A stretch of DNA of 64,000 bases, from contig NZ_VORU01000011.1 in NCBI RefSeq assembly GCF_007997135.1, positions 57,101 through 121,100 of the forward strand. The letters run 5' to 3'. The notes beneath the pieces were generated by a model. That model had not been told where the DNA came from and did not search any database. It was given only the letters and a program-made list of their open reading frames with translations. This DNA is from Aequorivita lipolytica. Lineage in GTDB: Bacteria; Bacteroidota; Bacteroidia; Flavobacteriales; Flavobacteriaceae. The position numbers and the translations under genes were made by a program. This document shows, piece by piece, positions 25,563 through 34,655 of this stretch. The stretch's first letter is position 1, and every line of letters starts with the position of its first letter.

Positions 25563-25620
25563 AGTTGCAGTGTTCAGTGTTCAATGTTGAAAAAAACTTT
25601 GCGACTTGGCGACTTTGCGA
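25563..25620. repeat. Intergenic micro-repeats (CAGTGTTCAGTGTTCAATGTT, CTTTGCGA-type)
   Basis: Two low-complexity blocks follow the SUI1 gene. 25568-25588 reads CAGTGTTCAGTGTTCAATGTT. About 25595-25620 holds three 8-bp units (CTTTGCGA, CTTGGCGA, CTTTGCGA). Not coding. Confidence 0.55.
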
Positions 25621-25695
25621 GAGAAAATATTTCAATTCATAAAATTCTTAAAAAAGATTTTTTTGACTTTTAATCTCATTAACTAAAAAACAAAC

Positions 25696-26577
25696 TTGAA
25701 ACAAGAAACTATAAAACCCAGCGAATTAATACTAACCCCAGAAGGTAAAATCTATCATTTAGACCTTGCTCCTTCTCAGTTGGCAACAACTATCATTACC
25801 GTTGGAGATCCAGATCGCGTTGCAGAAGTTTCAAAATATTTTGACACTATTGAAACTACTGCTCAACATCGAGAGTTCAAAACCCACACAGGAACTTATA
25901 AGGGAAAACGCATAAGTGTTATTTCAACAGGAATTGGCCCAGATAATATTGATATTGTTTTCAACGAGCTTGATGCTTTGGTTAATATAGATTTTGAAAA
26001 ACGCCAGGTGAAAAAAAAGTTGACATCTCTTGATATTATTAGGATTGGAACTTCAGGCGGATTAACTCCCGAAGTTGAAATTGATAGCTTTTTAATAAGC
26101 GCTATAGGAATAGGCTTAGATAACGTGATGCATTATTATGACCAAACAGATAAAATTTTCAACCGTGATTTTGCACAATCCTTTATAGACCACACTCAAT
26201 GGAATCCCAACAATTCTGTGCCCTACGCCGTGGAAGCTGATAAAGCTTTATTTAAGAAATTCTCTTCGGAAAAAACATATTCTGGTATAACGATTACCAA
26301 CGTTGGCTTTTATGGACCACAAGGTCGAGTGCTTCGCGCAAAATTGAAGGATGCAAATCTCAATGAAAAGCTTACTTCCTTTCGATATAAAAAGAAAAAA
26401 ATAACCAACCTAGAAATGGAAACTGCCACAATGTATGGAATGGCTAAATTGCTTGGGCATCGCGCAGTTTCAATGAATGCAATTATTGCAAACCGTGCCT
26501 CTGGAAGTTTCAGCAAAGACGCATCAAAAACCATCGAGGCGCTTATTCAATATACTTTAGGAAAAATTACAGAATGA
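25696..26577 (+). CDS. Nucleoside phosphorylase (uridine phosphorylase family)
   Basis: 293 residues, TTG start at 25696. PNP/UDP-I fold: ITVGDPDRV (34-42), the phosphate-binding region STGIGPDNIDIV (75-86), RIGTSGGLTP (112-121) and the nucleoside-binding LEMETATMYGMA near 236. It cleaves uridine or another nucleoside with phosphate. The next gene overlaps its stop by 4 bp (ATGA), implying a functional partnership. The substrate cannot be fixed from sequence. Confidence 0.85.
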   Translation: MKQETIKPSELILTPEGKIYHLDLAPSQLATTIITVGDPDRVAEVSKYFDTIETTAQHREFKTHTGTYKGKRISVISTGIGPDNIDIVFNELDALVNIDFEKRQVKKKLTSLDIIRIGTSGGLTPEVEIDSFLISAIGIGLDNVMHYYDQTDKIFNRDFAQSFIDHTQWNPNNSVPYAVEADKALFKKFSSEKTYSGITITNVGFYGPQGRVLRAKLKDANLNEKLTSFRYKKKKITNLEMETATMYGMAKLLGHRAVSMNAIIANRASGSFSKDASKTIEALIQYTLGKITE

Positions 26578-27428
26578 AAAACTTTTTAATTGGCGGAGTG
26601 CCGGAACATTTTAATCTTCCGTGGTATATCGCGCTTCGCGATAAGAAATTTAATGAAAAAGGAATCAACCTGCGTTGGAAGGATTACGCTGGTGGAACAG
26701 GCCAAATGTGCAGCGCTCTCCGCGAAAAGGAAATTGATATGGCGGTAATCCTCACCGAAGGAATGGTGCGCGATATTATTAATGGCAACGAAAGCAAAAT
26801 TATTCAGGTTTTTGTAAAATCCCCTCTTCTTTGGGGAATTCACGTGGCTGCGAATTCTGATTATGAAACTGTTTCTGACTTAAAAGGAACAGAAGCTGCG
26901 ATTAGTCGTTACGGTTCCGGTTCGCATTTAATGGCTTTCGTGAATGCTGAAAATCTTGCTTGGGATTTAAAAAACGATTTGAATTTTAAAGTAATAAAAG
27001 ATTTAGATGGTGCTTTAGAAGGTCTTCCCAAAGGAAACGGCGATTATTTTATGTGGGAAAAATTTATGACCAAACCTCACGTTGACAATGGCACGTTCCG
27101 TTTGATAGGCGAATCTCCTTCGCCGTGGCCTAGCTTTGTTATCGCTGTTCGAAATGATGTTTTGGAAAATGAGGCCGAAAGTGTAAAATCTATTTTGGAA
27201 GTCATAAACTCAGTGACTGAAAATTTTAATACACATCCAAGTATTGATGAGTTGATTGCCAAACGATACGGTCAAAAAATTGAAGATGTACGTGAATGGC
27301 TATCGTTAACAGAATGGAGTGACCGCCAATTGACTTCAAAAGAGCTGGAAAATATTCAGCAAAAACTGTTAGAACTGGATTTGATTAAAGATAAAATTCA
27401 GGAAAACAACATCTTACAAAATTTCTAA
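26574..27428 (+). CDS. Cytosolic periplasmic-binding-protein-fold protein (NMT1/THI5-like)
   Basis: 284 residues starting MKNFLIGGVPEHFNLPWYIALRDKKF without any signal peptide, so a cytoplasmic protein. The bilobed SBP_bac/NMT1 pattern is clear: KFNEKGINLRWKDYAGGTGQM (24-44), LREKEIDMAVILTEGM (48-63) and DLKGTEAAISRYGSGSHLMAFV (102-123). It overlaps the phosphorylase by 4 bp. No ABC permease or ATPase is nearby, so it is probably not a transport protein; a ligand-binding or THI5/HMP-synthase-like enzymatic role is possible but unproven. Confidence 0.75.
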   Translation: MKNFLIGGVPEHFNLPWYIALRDKKFNEKGINLRWKDYAGGTGQMCSALREKEIDMAVILTEGMVRDIINGNESKIIQVFVKSPLLWGIHVAANSDYETVSDLKGTEAAISRYGSGSHLMAFVNAENLAWDLKNDLNFKVIKDLDGALEGLPKGNGDYFMWEKFMTKPHVDNGTFRLIGESPSPWPSFVIAVRNDVLENEAESVKSILEVINSVTENFNTHPSIDELIAKRYGQKIEDVREWLSLTEWSDRQLTSKELENIQQKLLELDLIKDKIQENNILQNF

Positions 27429-27495
27429 AAAAAATCTTAATATTTACGCAACCCGAAAGTAGAACTTGCATCTTATTGATATAAAATCATTAATT

Positions 27496-27603
27496 ATGAC
27501 TACTTTTTTAATCGTTTTGGGGGCGTTGTTAGTCACAAATTTTTTGTTATTGCAATTTAGCTGCAATGACGCCACCGAATCAGAAGTACCCGAAGAAGAA
27601 TAA
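27496..27603 (+). CDS. Tiny membrane protein (35 aa)
   Basis: 35 residues from ATG 27496 to TAA 27601-27603. One hydrophobic segment (MTTFLIVLGALLVTNFLLLQ) followed by a polar, acidic tail (CNDATESEVPEEE). The composition is what a single-pass small membrane protein or lipoprotein-like leader would show. It stands alone between the SBP-fold gene and ung. Moderately likely to be real. Confidence 0.45.
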   Translation: MTTFLIVLGALLVTNFLLLQFSCNDATESEVPEEE

Positions 27604-27635
27604 GAAATATCCCCATTTCTTTTCTTTCACTCAAA

Positions 27636-28301
27636 TTACCATTCAATTGGTTTTTCTCCCTTTTCCTTTAAATATTCATTTGTTTTACTGAAGTGTTTGT
27701 TTCCAAACCAATAGCCTCTATTTGCTGCCAATGGCGAAGGATGGCCGCTTGTTAATACCAAATGTTTTGAAGTATCCACTTTTGCTCCCTTCTTTTTCGC
27801 GGGTCCTCCCCACAGCATAAAAACCAATCCGTCTCTTTTTTCTGAAAGCTTTTCAATCACGGCATCCGTGAATTTTCCCCAACCTTTATTTTGATGGCTT
27901 CCGGCCTGGTGGGCACGAACAGTTAGCGTTGCATTCAAAAGTAAGATACCTTGGTCCGCCCAACGTTCTAAGTTTCCATTTTGTGGAATTGGCGAGCCAA
28001 TGTCGGTTCTTATTTCTTCAAAAATATTTTTCAGGGAAGGTGGAACAGCAACATTTTCGCCAACAGAAAAACAAAGACCGTGCGCCTGTCCTGGGCCGTG
28101 ATATGGGTCCTGCCCTATTATTACAACTTTCACTTCGTCAAATGGCGTATGGTTGAAAGCTGAAAAAATCTCCTTTCCCGGGGGAAAACATTTTGTGGAA
28201 GTATATTCTGATTTCACAAATTCAGCCAAATCAATAAAATATGGTTTTTCGAATTCTTCCTTTAAAATCGCCTTCCATCCGGGCTCGATTGTTACCTGCA
28301 T
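27636..28301 (-). CDS. ung: Uracil-DNA glycosylase
   Basis: 221 residues, family 1 UDG. The water-activating motif GQDPYHGPGQAHGL contains Asp65, and the leucine-loop motif SGHPSPLAA carries His187. VLLLNATLTVRA-like and LWGGPAKKKG blocks are conserved. It removes uracil from DNA in base-excision repair. Length and motifs are normal. It diverges from mutS2 with only about 15 bp between their starts. Confidence 0.96.
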   Translation of the reverse strand: MQVTIEPGWKAILKEEFEKPYFIDLAEFVKSEYTSTKCFPPGKEIFSAFNHTPFDEVKVVIIGQDPYHGPGQAHGLCFSVGENVAVPPSLKNIFEEIRTDIGSPIPQNGNLERWADQGILLLNATLTVRAHQAGSHQNKGWGKFTDAVIEKLSEKRDGLVFMLWGGPAKKKGAKVDTSKHLVLTSGHPSPLAANRGYWFGNKHFSKTNEYLKEKGEKPIEW

Positions 28302-28315
28302 TATTCTTACTTTTG
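28289..28315 (+). promoter_or_regulatory. Promoter for the MutS2-like gene (TTG-N16-TACTTTTG)
   Basis: TTG at 28289-28291 and TACTTTTG at 28308-28315. The -7 box ends 1 bp before the upstream ATG (28317), so transcription should start around 28320 and translation at the ATG at 28341. Confidence 0.55.
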
Positions 28316-28340
28316 TATGATTGCTGAAAAAGTAAAATTA

Positions 28341-30515
28341 ATGGAAATAAAACGGAAAGCCCGTATAGACAGTAAAACTTTAGAAGACCTTGAATTTCCC
28401 GCGGTACTGCGGCAGGTCTCGGAATTTTGCGTAACCGGACCCGGACGAGAGCAAGTTTTGGCTATTGCACCTTTTCAAGATTTCACTGAAATTGAACCCG
28501 AATTGCAACGCGTTAAGGAATTTACGGCGTCGTTTGACGGTGATAACCGTATTCCAAACCACGGTTTTGACCCTATCTTTAGAGAGTTACGATTGCTTGA
28601 TATTGAAAACAGTTCGATTGAAATTTCAGGCTTTCGAAAAATCCTTTCCATTTCTGAAACAACTCGAATTCTGTTGAAATTCTTCGAGAAATTTGAAGAG
28701 TTTTATGTTCGCTTAAATTCTTTTTCGGAAGCTGTGAATTACACATCAAACATTTCCGAAGAAATAAATAAGCGCCTTGACAAATACGGTGAAATAAAGG
28801 ACGAGGCTTCAAACGAACTTGGTGCAATTCGCAGAAGGTTGAATGTGGTGAAAGGAAAAATAAATTCATCTTTTGCAAAGGCACTTTCACAATATTCACA
28901 AAATGATTATTTAGATGAAATACGTGAGTCTGTTGTTGAGAACAGAAGAGTGCTTGCCGTTAAGGCCATGCACCGCAGAAAAGTAAAAGGAGCCGTGTTG
29001 GGCAGTTCAAAAACTGGAAGCATTGTTTATATAGAACCTCAAGAAACCCTTGAATATGCTAATGAACTTAGTAATTTAATTTATGAGGAAGTTGAAGAAA
29101 TAAAACGAATTTTAAAAGCATTGACGGAATATGTCCGTCCGTACGCAGCACTTTTAGCGAGCTATCAGGAATATTTAACTGTTATGGACGTGCTTTATGC
29201 CAAAGCAAAATATGCTATTAAAATTAACGGCGTTTTGCCTATTCTCAGTTCAGAAAAAAAGATATCGCTTCAAAAAGCATTTCATCCTTTATTACTCGTT
29301 TCAAACAACAAGCGAAAAGAAAAAACATTTCCGCAGAGCATTGAACTTTTACCCGATAAAAGGATTATCGTAATTTCAGGACCAAATGCTGGCGGTAAAA
29401 GTATTACGTTAAAAACCGTTGGTCTTTTACAAGTAATGTTGCAAAGCGGAATGTTAATTTCTGCAGAACCGCAAAGTGAAATGTGTTTTTTCAAAAGAAT
29501 TCTGACAGATATTGGCGATAACCAATCCATTGAAAACCATTTAAGCACCTATAGTTACCGTTTAAAAAAGATGAATCATTTCCTAAAAAAATGTAATAAA
29601 AACACACTTTTTTTGATTGATGAATTTGGAACAGGAAGCGATCCCGAATTAGGTGGTGCATTAGCAGAAGCCTTTTTGGAAGTTTTTTATGAGCGGGATG
29701 CTTTCGGCATAATCACTACGCATTACACAAACTTGAAATTGTTGGCTAATGAATTGCCACACGCCATAAATGCGAATATGCAGTTTGACAATAAGTCTTT
29801 GGAACCCTTGTATTTATTGCATTTAGGCGAAGCCGGAAGCAGTTATACTTTTGAAGTTGCCCAGAAAAACGGTATTCCGTACAGTCTCATTAACAAAGCA
29901 AAAAAGAAAATTGAACGTGGCAAAGTACGTTTTGATAAAACTATAGCCAATCTTCAAAAGGAACGTTCCAACCTTCGGAAAACGTCAGAATCTTTAAAAA
30001 ATGAAGAGCAAAAAGCTAGGGTTGAAGGCAAGCAATTGGAAGAAGTAAATGCACGGGTTCAAGAAAAATTGGAGAGGTATCAGGAATTGTTTGACGCTAA
30101 CCAGAAGCTTATAAGTTTGGGTAAAAAGGTGGATGTACTTTCAGAAAAATATTTCAATAACAAGCAAAAAAAACAACTTATGGATGAGTTGATGCGGCTT
30201 GTTATGATTGAAAACAGCAAGCGCAAAAAGATTGCCCCAAAAGTGAAAAAGGAAGTAAAAGCCAAAGAGCAAAAGGTAATAAAAGAAGTAGCGCAAAAGG
30301 TAGAAGTAATTCGTGAACGCAAAAAGGAAGAGAAAGAAAAAGCAAAAAAACTGCCACCGCCAAAACCGAAAGTTACACTAAAAATTGGCGACAGAGTGCG
30401 AATGATAGACGGAAAAGCCATTGGAACCATTGATACTATTGAAAAGAATAAAGCTTTTGTAAATTATGGAATGTTCAAGACGAATGTTAGTTTGACGGAG
30501 CTGGAGAAAGTTTAA
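28341..30515 (+). CDS. MutS2-like ATPase without Smr endonuclease domain
   Basis: 724 residues from the ATG at 28341; the ATG at 28317 lies too close to the promoter box. N-terminal LEDLEFPAVLRQV is characteristic of MutS2. The ABC-type ATPase domain has Walker A SGPNAGGKSITLKTV and Walker B LFLIDEFGTGSDPELGG. A long coiled-coil and lysine/glutamate-rich segment follows, then a small beta domain (KIGDRVRMIDGKAIGTI...VNYGMFK). The usual C-terminal Smr nuclease domain of MutS2 (about 80 residues) is missing. Its role is probably in recombination or ribosome rescue as for MutS2, with no nuclease of its own. Confidence 0.88.
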   Translation: MEIKRKARIDSKTLEDLEFPAVLRQVSEFCVTGPGREQVLAIAPFQDFTEIEPELQRVKEFTASFDGDNRIPNHGFDPIFRELRLLDIENSSIEISGFRKILSISETTRILLKFFEKFEEFYVRLNSFSEAVNYTSNISEEINKRLDKYGEIKDEASNELGAIRRRLNVVKGKINSSFAKALSQYSQNDYLDEIRESVVENRRVLAVKAMHRRKVKGAVLGSSKTGSIVYIEPQETLEYANELSNLIYEEVEEIKRILKALTEYVRPYAALLASYQEYLTVMDVLYAKAKYAIKINGVLPILSSEKKISLQKAFHPLLLVSNNKRKEKTFPQSIELLPDKRIIVISGPNAGGKSITLKTVGLLQVMLQSGMLISAEPQSEMCFFKRILTDIGDNQSIENHLSTYSYRLKKMNHFLKKCNKNTLFLIDEFGTGSDPELGGALAEAFLEVFYERDAFGIITTHYTNLKLLANELPHAINANMQFDNKSLEPLYLLHLGEAGSSYTFEVAQKNGIPYSLINKAKKKIERGKVRFDKTIANLQKERSNLRKTSESLKNEEQKARVEGKQLEEVNARVQEKLERYQELFDANQKLISLGKKVDVLSEKYFNNKQKKQLMDELMRLVMIENSKRKKIAPKVKKEVKAKEQKVIKEVAQKVEVIRERKKEEKEKAKKLPPPKPKVTLKIGDRVRMIDGKAIGTIDTIEKNKAFVNYGMFKTNVSLTELEKV

Positions 30516-30586
30516 AAGGAGTTGCAGTTTTCAGTGGCAGTTATAAGTATGACTTAATATTGCTACTGCCTCCACAAATTATAATT

Positions 30587-30994
30587 ATGAATAAAATTGA
30601 AAATCACAAAATAATTCTCTTTGACGGTGTTTGCAATCTTTGCAACAGCTCGATCAATTTTGTTATTAAGCACGATAAAAAAAACGTCTTCAAGTTTGCT
30701 GCGCTTCAAAGTGAGGTTGGCTTAGAGCTTATTTCAAAATTTAAAATTGATACTTCAAAATTAGATTCTATAATTTTGATTGATGGAGATAAGTATTACG
30801 AAAAATCTTCTGCAGCACTTTATATTGCCAAAAAGCTTTCCGGCGGGTATCCCCTACTTTTTGGGTTTATCATTCTCCCAAAATTTATTCGAAATTCTGT
30901 TTACGATTATGTTGCCCGCAACCGTTACAAATGGTTTGGAAAAAAGGAAAGTTGTATGATTCCAACTGCGGAATTGAAGGGGAAGTTTTTGTGA
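30587..30994 (+). CDS. DCC family thiol-disulfide oxidoreductase-like protein (DUF393)
   Basis: 135 residues from the ATG at 30587. The hallmark DGVCNLCN (residues 13-20, DxxCxxC) sits at the start of a thioredoxin-like fold. VARNRYKWFGKKESC near the C-terminus is also typical. The family's redox role is inferred from the CxxC motif; substrates unknown. Short low-complexity spacer before it. Confidence 0.87.
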   Translation: MNKIENHKIILFDGVCNLCNSSINFVIKHDKKNVFKFAALQSEVGLELISKFKIDTSKLDSIILIDGDKYYEKSSAALYIAKKLSGGYPLLFGFIILPKFIRNSVYDYVARNRYKWFGKKESCMIPTAELKGKFL

Positions 30995-31111
30995 AATATT
31001 TATTTATAAACTTTTCTTAATTTTCAAATGATTTAACCTTTGATATATTGAATGTAATTATTCATAGTTAGATTTAATTGATATTCAATGTCAGCGTAAA
31101 TTAGATTTGCA

Positions 31112-31894
31112 TTATTGTCCATAAACCATAAAGCTATCAAATCCAGCATAATCTAAATCACCATTTTGATTTATTCCTAATGTTAAACGCACATCCGCAA
31201 CTCCTATTGGAACGTTGATGATAATCGTTCCTGCTTCACTGTAATCTCCATTACCATTAATTAAATTCACAATTCCCTGACCAACATTGTCAAAAAATAC
31301 TTCATATTGAACATCGTCTCCATTGTCAAACCTATAGATATCATAATCAAAAGCCACTCTGGCATTAGTGAGTGCTAAAACATTCACATTATTAAATTGT
31401 ATTTCATGGAAAAAATTACCACCACCATTAGGGTTGTCTAAATCCCGACATCCCAAAAAATTCCCTGATACATTACTAATGTTCGGAAGGCTAGAAACAA
31501 TATCCCAAATATCCGCACCAACATTATAAAATGCTGGATCTACATTATATGACCAAGAAGTATTTGCATCAAAATCCTGAACAGCTGCAAATGTTATATT
31601 TGCTGTAAAACAATAAACATTCTCCCAAGCTACTCCATTCCATATTTGCAAACAGTTGGTGCTTTGAACAAATACTAGCAAACCGGTATCAGAAACATTT
31701 GGGTTTATTGCGTCCCGAGCGTTAACATTTGGCACTCGCGGTGGCATAAACCCCTTATAAGTTGCACCACCATCAGAAGTGCTACTAACCTCAAGCATAG
31801 AAGAAGGTGACGGATTAGTTGTGCCAATTCCAACTTGGCAATAAAAATTTGTTGCAATAAATGCAAGCGCGAAGAATAAAAGTAATTTTTTCAT
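31112..31894 (-). CDS. Secreted surface protein, unknown function (adhesin-tail-like N-terminus)
   Basis: 260 residues. Signal peptide about 1-19 ending FYCQ, then VGIGTTNPSPSSMLEVSS, the short collar motif found at the N-terminus of many flavobacterial cell-surface and tail-fibre-like proteins. The rest is a beta-rich region with many Asn, Asp and Gly residues and no catalytic motif. No type IX C-terminal signal is obvious. Function not known. Confidence 0.7.
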   Translation of the reverse strand: MKKLLLFFALAFIATNFYCQVGIGTTNPSPSSMLEVSSTSDGGATYKGFMPPRVPNVNARDAINPNVSDTGLLVFVQSTNCLQIWNGVAWENVYCFTANITFAAVQDFDANTSWSYNVDPAFYNVGADIWDIVSSLPNISNVSGNFLGCRDLDNPNGGGNFFHEIQFNNVNVLALTNARVAFDYDIYRFDNGDDVQYEVFFDNVGQGIVNLINGNGDYSEAGTIIINVPIGVADVRLTLGINQNGDLDYAGFDSFMVYGQ

Positions 31895-32036
31895 AACTAT
31901 GAGATTTACATAGCTAAGAAGTTAAAATTCAGAAATATAGATTGGGTCTATTTTTCTGGGGAGAAATCTAATTTAGATAAATTAAAATTATTTTCCAAAA
32001 AAAATTCTGAAATAATTAATTTTAAAATTCTAAATA

Positions 32037-33482
32037 TCAAGAATCTAAATCAAAAGTTTCTGAGGGGTTTTCGTGAGGCACATAATTTAACATGTCTTCG
32101 CCTTTTGCAATAATAGTACAAACTGTTGCGTCTCCAGTTACGTTTACCACTGTTCGGAACATATCTAAAATACGATCCACAGGGAATATAATTGCTATCC
32201 AAGCAGGATTTAACCCAACCGATTCCAAAACAATAATTAACATTACCAATCCCGCACTTGGCACGGCGGCTGAACCAATAGAAGCCAATGTAGCCGTTAA
32301 TACTATGGTTAATTGTTGGCCTAGCGTTAAATCAATCATATGCAATTGGGCAAGAAAAACTACAGCTACGGCTTGGTAAAGACAGGTTCCGTCCATGTTT
32401 ACTGTCGCTCCTATAGGGAGAACGAAGCTTGTAATCTTTTTGTCAACCCCTAAGTTTTCTTCCACACACTCCATAGTTACGGGCAAAGTCGCCGCACTAC
32501 TCGATGTTGAAAATGCCAATGTTTGTGCTGGCGCCATTGCTTTAAAGAAACCTTTATAGGGTATTATTTTTACGAAAAGCTTCATCAATAATGGGTAAAT
32601 AATAAAAATCATAAGCATCAAGCCAGCAAAAACAGTAAGTGAATACCAACTTAATCCTTTAAATATTTCATATACTTTCCCAATATCATCGCCTGCCATT
32701 TTACTTACCACGCCTGCTAATAGTGCAAATACAAAGAAAGGAGCGGCCTGCATAACCAAATCAACCATTTTTAAAAAGACTTCCATCGCACTGTCCATAA
32801 AGGTTGTAACGGGCTGCGATTTTTCATTTGGAATGAGCAACAGGCACACCCCAAAAAATATTCCGAAGAAAATAATTTGCAACATCAATCCATTACTAGT
32901 CAACGAAAAGAAGAAATTTTCAGGAACCAAATCTACTAAAGGTTGAAGTGGTGTGGTTTCTTTTGTCTTTTTTGCCGTTTCCATTTTTTCGGTAACTGCT
33001 GCATCTTTCAACTCGCTTCTTGAAAGATCTGTGATTTTTTGAGCGCGTTCAAAAAACGCTGGCTCTTGCAGATAATTTATACCGTCCTTAATTTCGTGGC
33101 CCTCGGAAGCCGCCCAGATTTCATAACTTATTCTGTTATCTATTCTGCTTTGCTCGTCAATGAGTTTTCCTGGCTGGATAACATTTACTAGTAAAAGCCC
33201 CATACTAACCGCAAAGAGGGTTGTGATTAAATAAGCGAGGAGCGTCTTCCCTCCCATTCGCCCCAGACTGGAAGCATCGCCGATATTCGCTACACCGCTG
33301 ATGATGGAAACTAAAACTAATGGGACGGCTATCAATTTTAAAAGATTGATAAAAATAGTCCCGAAAGGCGCTATCCAATCTATAGTGAAATCGCTCCACC
33401 CCAATTGGCTGGAAAGCAATGCCCAAATGATACCCAAAACCAAGCCGATGATTATTTTCCAGTGTAGCGCTAGTTTTTTCAT
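32037..33482 (-). CDS. Dicarboxylate/amino-acid:cation symporter (DAACS, GltP-type)
   Basis: 481 residues with eight membrane segments and re-entrant hairpins. Diagnostic are the serine-rich hairpin STSSSAATLPVTMECVEENLG and GATVNMDGTCLYQAVAVVFLAQ. A long hydrophilic insertion (about 110-190) lies between early helices, longer than in GltP/GltT. It imports glutamate or C4-dicarboxylates with protons or sodium. It is 16 bp upstream of aroC's stop on the same strand, but a functional link is not evident. Confidence 0.92.
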   Translation of the reverse strand: MKKLALHWKIIIGLVLGIIWALLSSQLGWSDFTIDWIAPFGTIFINLLKLIAVPLVLVSIISGVANIGDASSLGRMGGKTLLAYLITTLFAVSMGLLLVNVIQPGKLIDEQSRIDNRISYEIWAASEGHEIKDGINYLQEPAFFERAQKITDLSRSELKDAAVTEKMETAKKTKETTPLQPLVDLVPENFFFSLTSNGLMLQIIFFGIFFGVCLLLIPNEKSQPVTTFMDSAMEVFLKMVDLVMQAAPFFVFALLAGVVSKMAGDDIGKVYEIFKGLSWYSLTVFAGLMLMIFIIYPLLMKLFVKIIPYKGFFKAMAPAQTLAFSTSSSAATLPVTMECVEENLGVDKKITSFVLPIGATVNMDGTCLYQAVAVVFLAQLHMIDLTLGQQLTIVLTATLASIGSAAVPSAGLVMLIIVLESVGLNPAWIAIIFPVDRILDMFRTVVNVTGDATVCTIIAKGEDMLNYVPHENPSETFDLDS

Positions 33483-33498
33483 ATAAATTGTAATTATT

Positions 33499-34563
33499 TT
33501 AAACTTGTGAAATTTTATTCAATAGATAAAAATCTGCAATAACCAATGCGGCCATTGCCTCAACAATGGGAACAGCTCGCGGCACAACACAGGGATCGTG
33601 GCGGCCTTTTCCTTCTGCAATGGCTTTGTCTCCTTTAGTGTCTATGGTTTCCTGCTTTTGCATAATGGTAGCAACAGGTTTGAAAGCTACTTTAAAATAA
33701 ATGTCTTCGCCGTTGCTTATTCCACCTTGGATTCCGCCACTGTGGTTAGTTTTGGTACTTCCGTTTTCGTTGAATGAATCATTATGAGCACTGCCTCTCA
33801 TTGCTGTACCTGCAAAACCGCTTCCGTATTCAAAACCTTTTACGGCGTTTATTGAAAGCATTGCTTTGCCCAACTCTGCGTGCAATTTGTCAAAAACAGG
33901 TTCGCCAAGACCAGTCGGTACATTTTGAATAACGCAACTAATGGTTCCACCCACAGTATCACCTTCTTTACGGATTGATTTTATAAAATCTTCCATTTCA
34001 GAAGCCATTTTGGCATCGGGACATCGAACTGGATTTTTTTCAATTTCTGAAAAATCCACTTCAGAATAGTGTTTCTTTAATTGCATTTCACCAACGGAAG
34101 AAACGTAGGCGGTAATTTTAATATTTTGCAGCAACTGTTTTGCAATTGCTCCAGCCACAACCCTACAAGCTGTTTCACGTGCTGAAGAACGTCCACCACC
34201 GCGATAATCGCGAATTCCGTATTTCTTATCATATGTATAATCGGCGTGCGAAGGGCGATAAATATCCTTTATATGACTGTAATCCTTACTTTTTTGATCG
34301 GTATTTTCAATAACAAAACTAATGGGTGTGCCGGTGGTTTTTCCTTCGAATATTCCTGAAAGAAACTTTACCTCGTCTTCCTCTTTACGTTGAGTAACAA
34401 TGGCTGATTGGCCGGGTTTACGTCGCTGCATTTCAGAAATTATGGTTTCAAAATCTATGGAAAGTCCTGCAGGACAGCCATCTATTATTCCGCCTATAGC
34501 CAGTCCATGTGACTCGCCGAAGGTTGTTAGTTTAAAAATATTTCCGAAGGAATTGCCTGCCAT
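33499..34563 (-). CDS. aroC: Chorismate synthase
   Basis: 354 residues. The three PROSITE-type regions are present: [18 protein letters not shown] (16-33), [20 protein letters not shown] (118-137) and RGSAHNDSF / [10 protein letters not shown]. It converts EPSP to chorismate using reduced FMN, the last common step to aromatic amino acids. Length and order are typical. It is an isolated aro gene. Confidence 0.96.
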   Translation of the reverse strand: MAGNSFGNIFKLTTFGESHGLAIGGIIDGCPAGLSIDFETIISEMQRRKPGQSAIVTQRKEEDEVKFLSGIFEGKTTGTPISFVIENTDQKSKDYSHIKDIYRPSHADYTYDKKYGIRDYRGGGRSSARETACRVVAGAIAKQLLQNIKITAYVSSVGEMQLKKHYSEVDFSEIEKNPVRCPDAKMASEMEDFIKSIRKEGDTVGGTISCVIQNVPTGLGEPVFDKLHAELGKAMLSINAVKGFEYGSGFAGTAMRGSAHNDSFNENGSTKTNHSGGIQGGISNGEDIYFKVAFKPVATIMQKQETIDTKGDKAIAEGKGRHDPCVVPRAVPIVEAMAALVIADFYLLNKISQV

Positions 34564-34655
34564 AGGTTGGTTTTCAACAAATGTAAACTTTCGGGTTCAA
34601 TTATTCAAGGTTGAAAATTCAAAATTTAAGATTTTGAAACAAAACTGCGTTAAGA

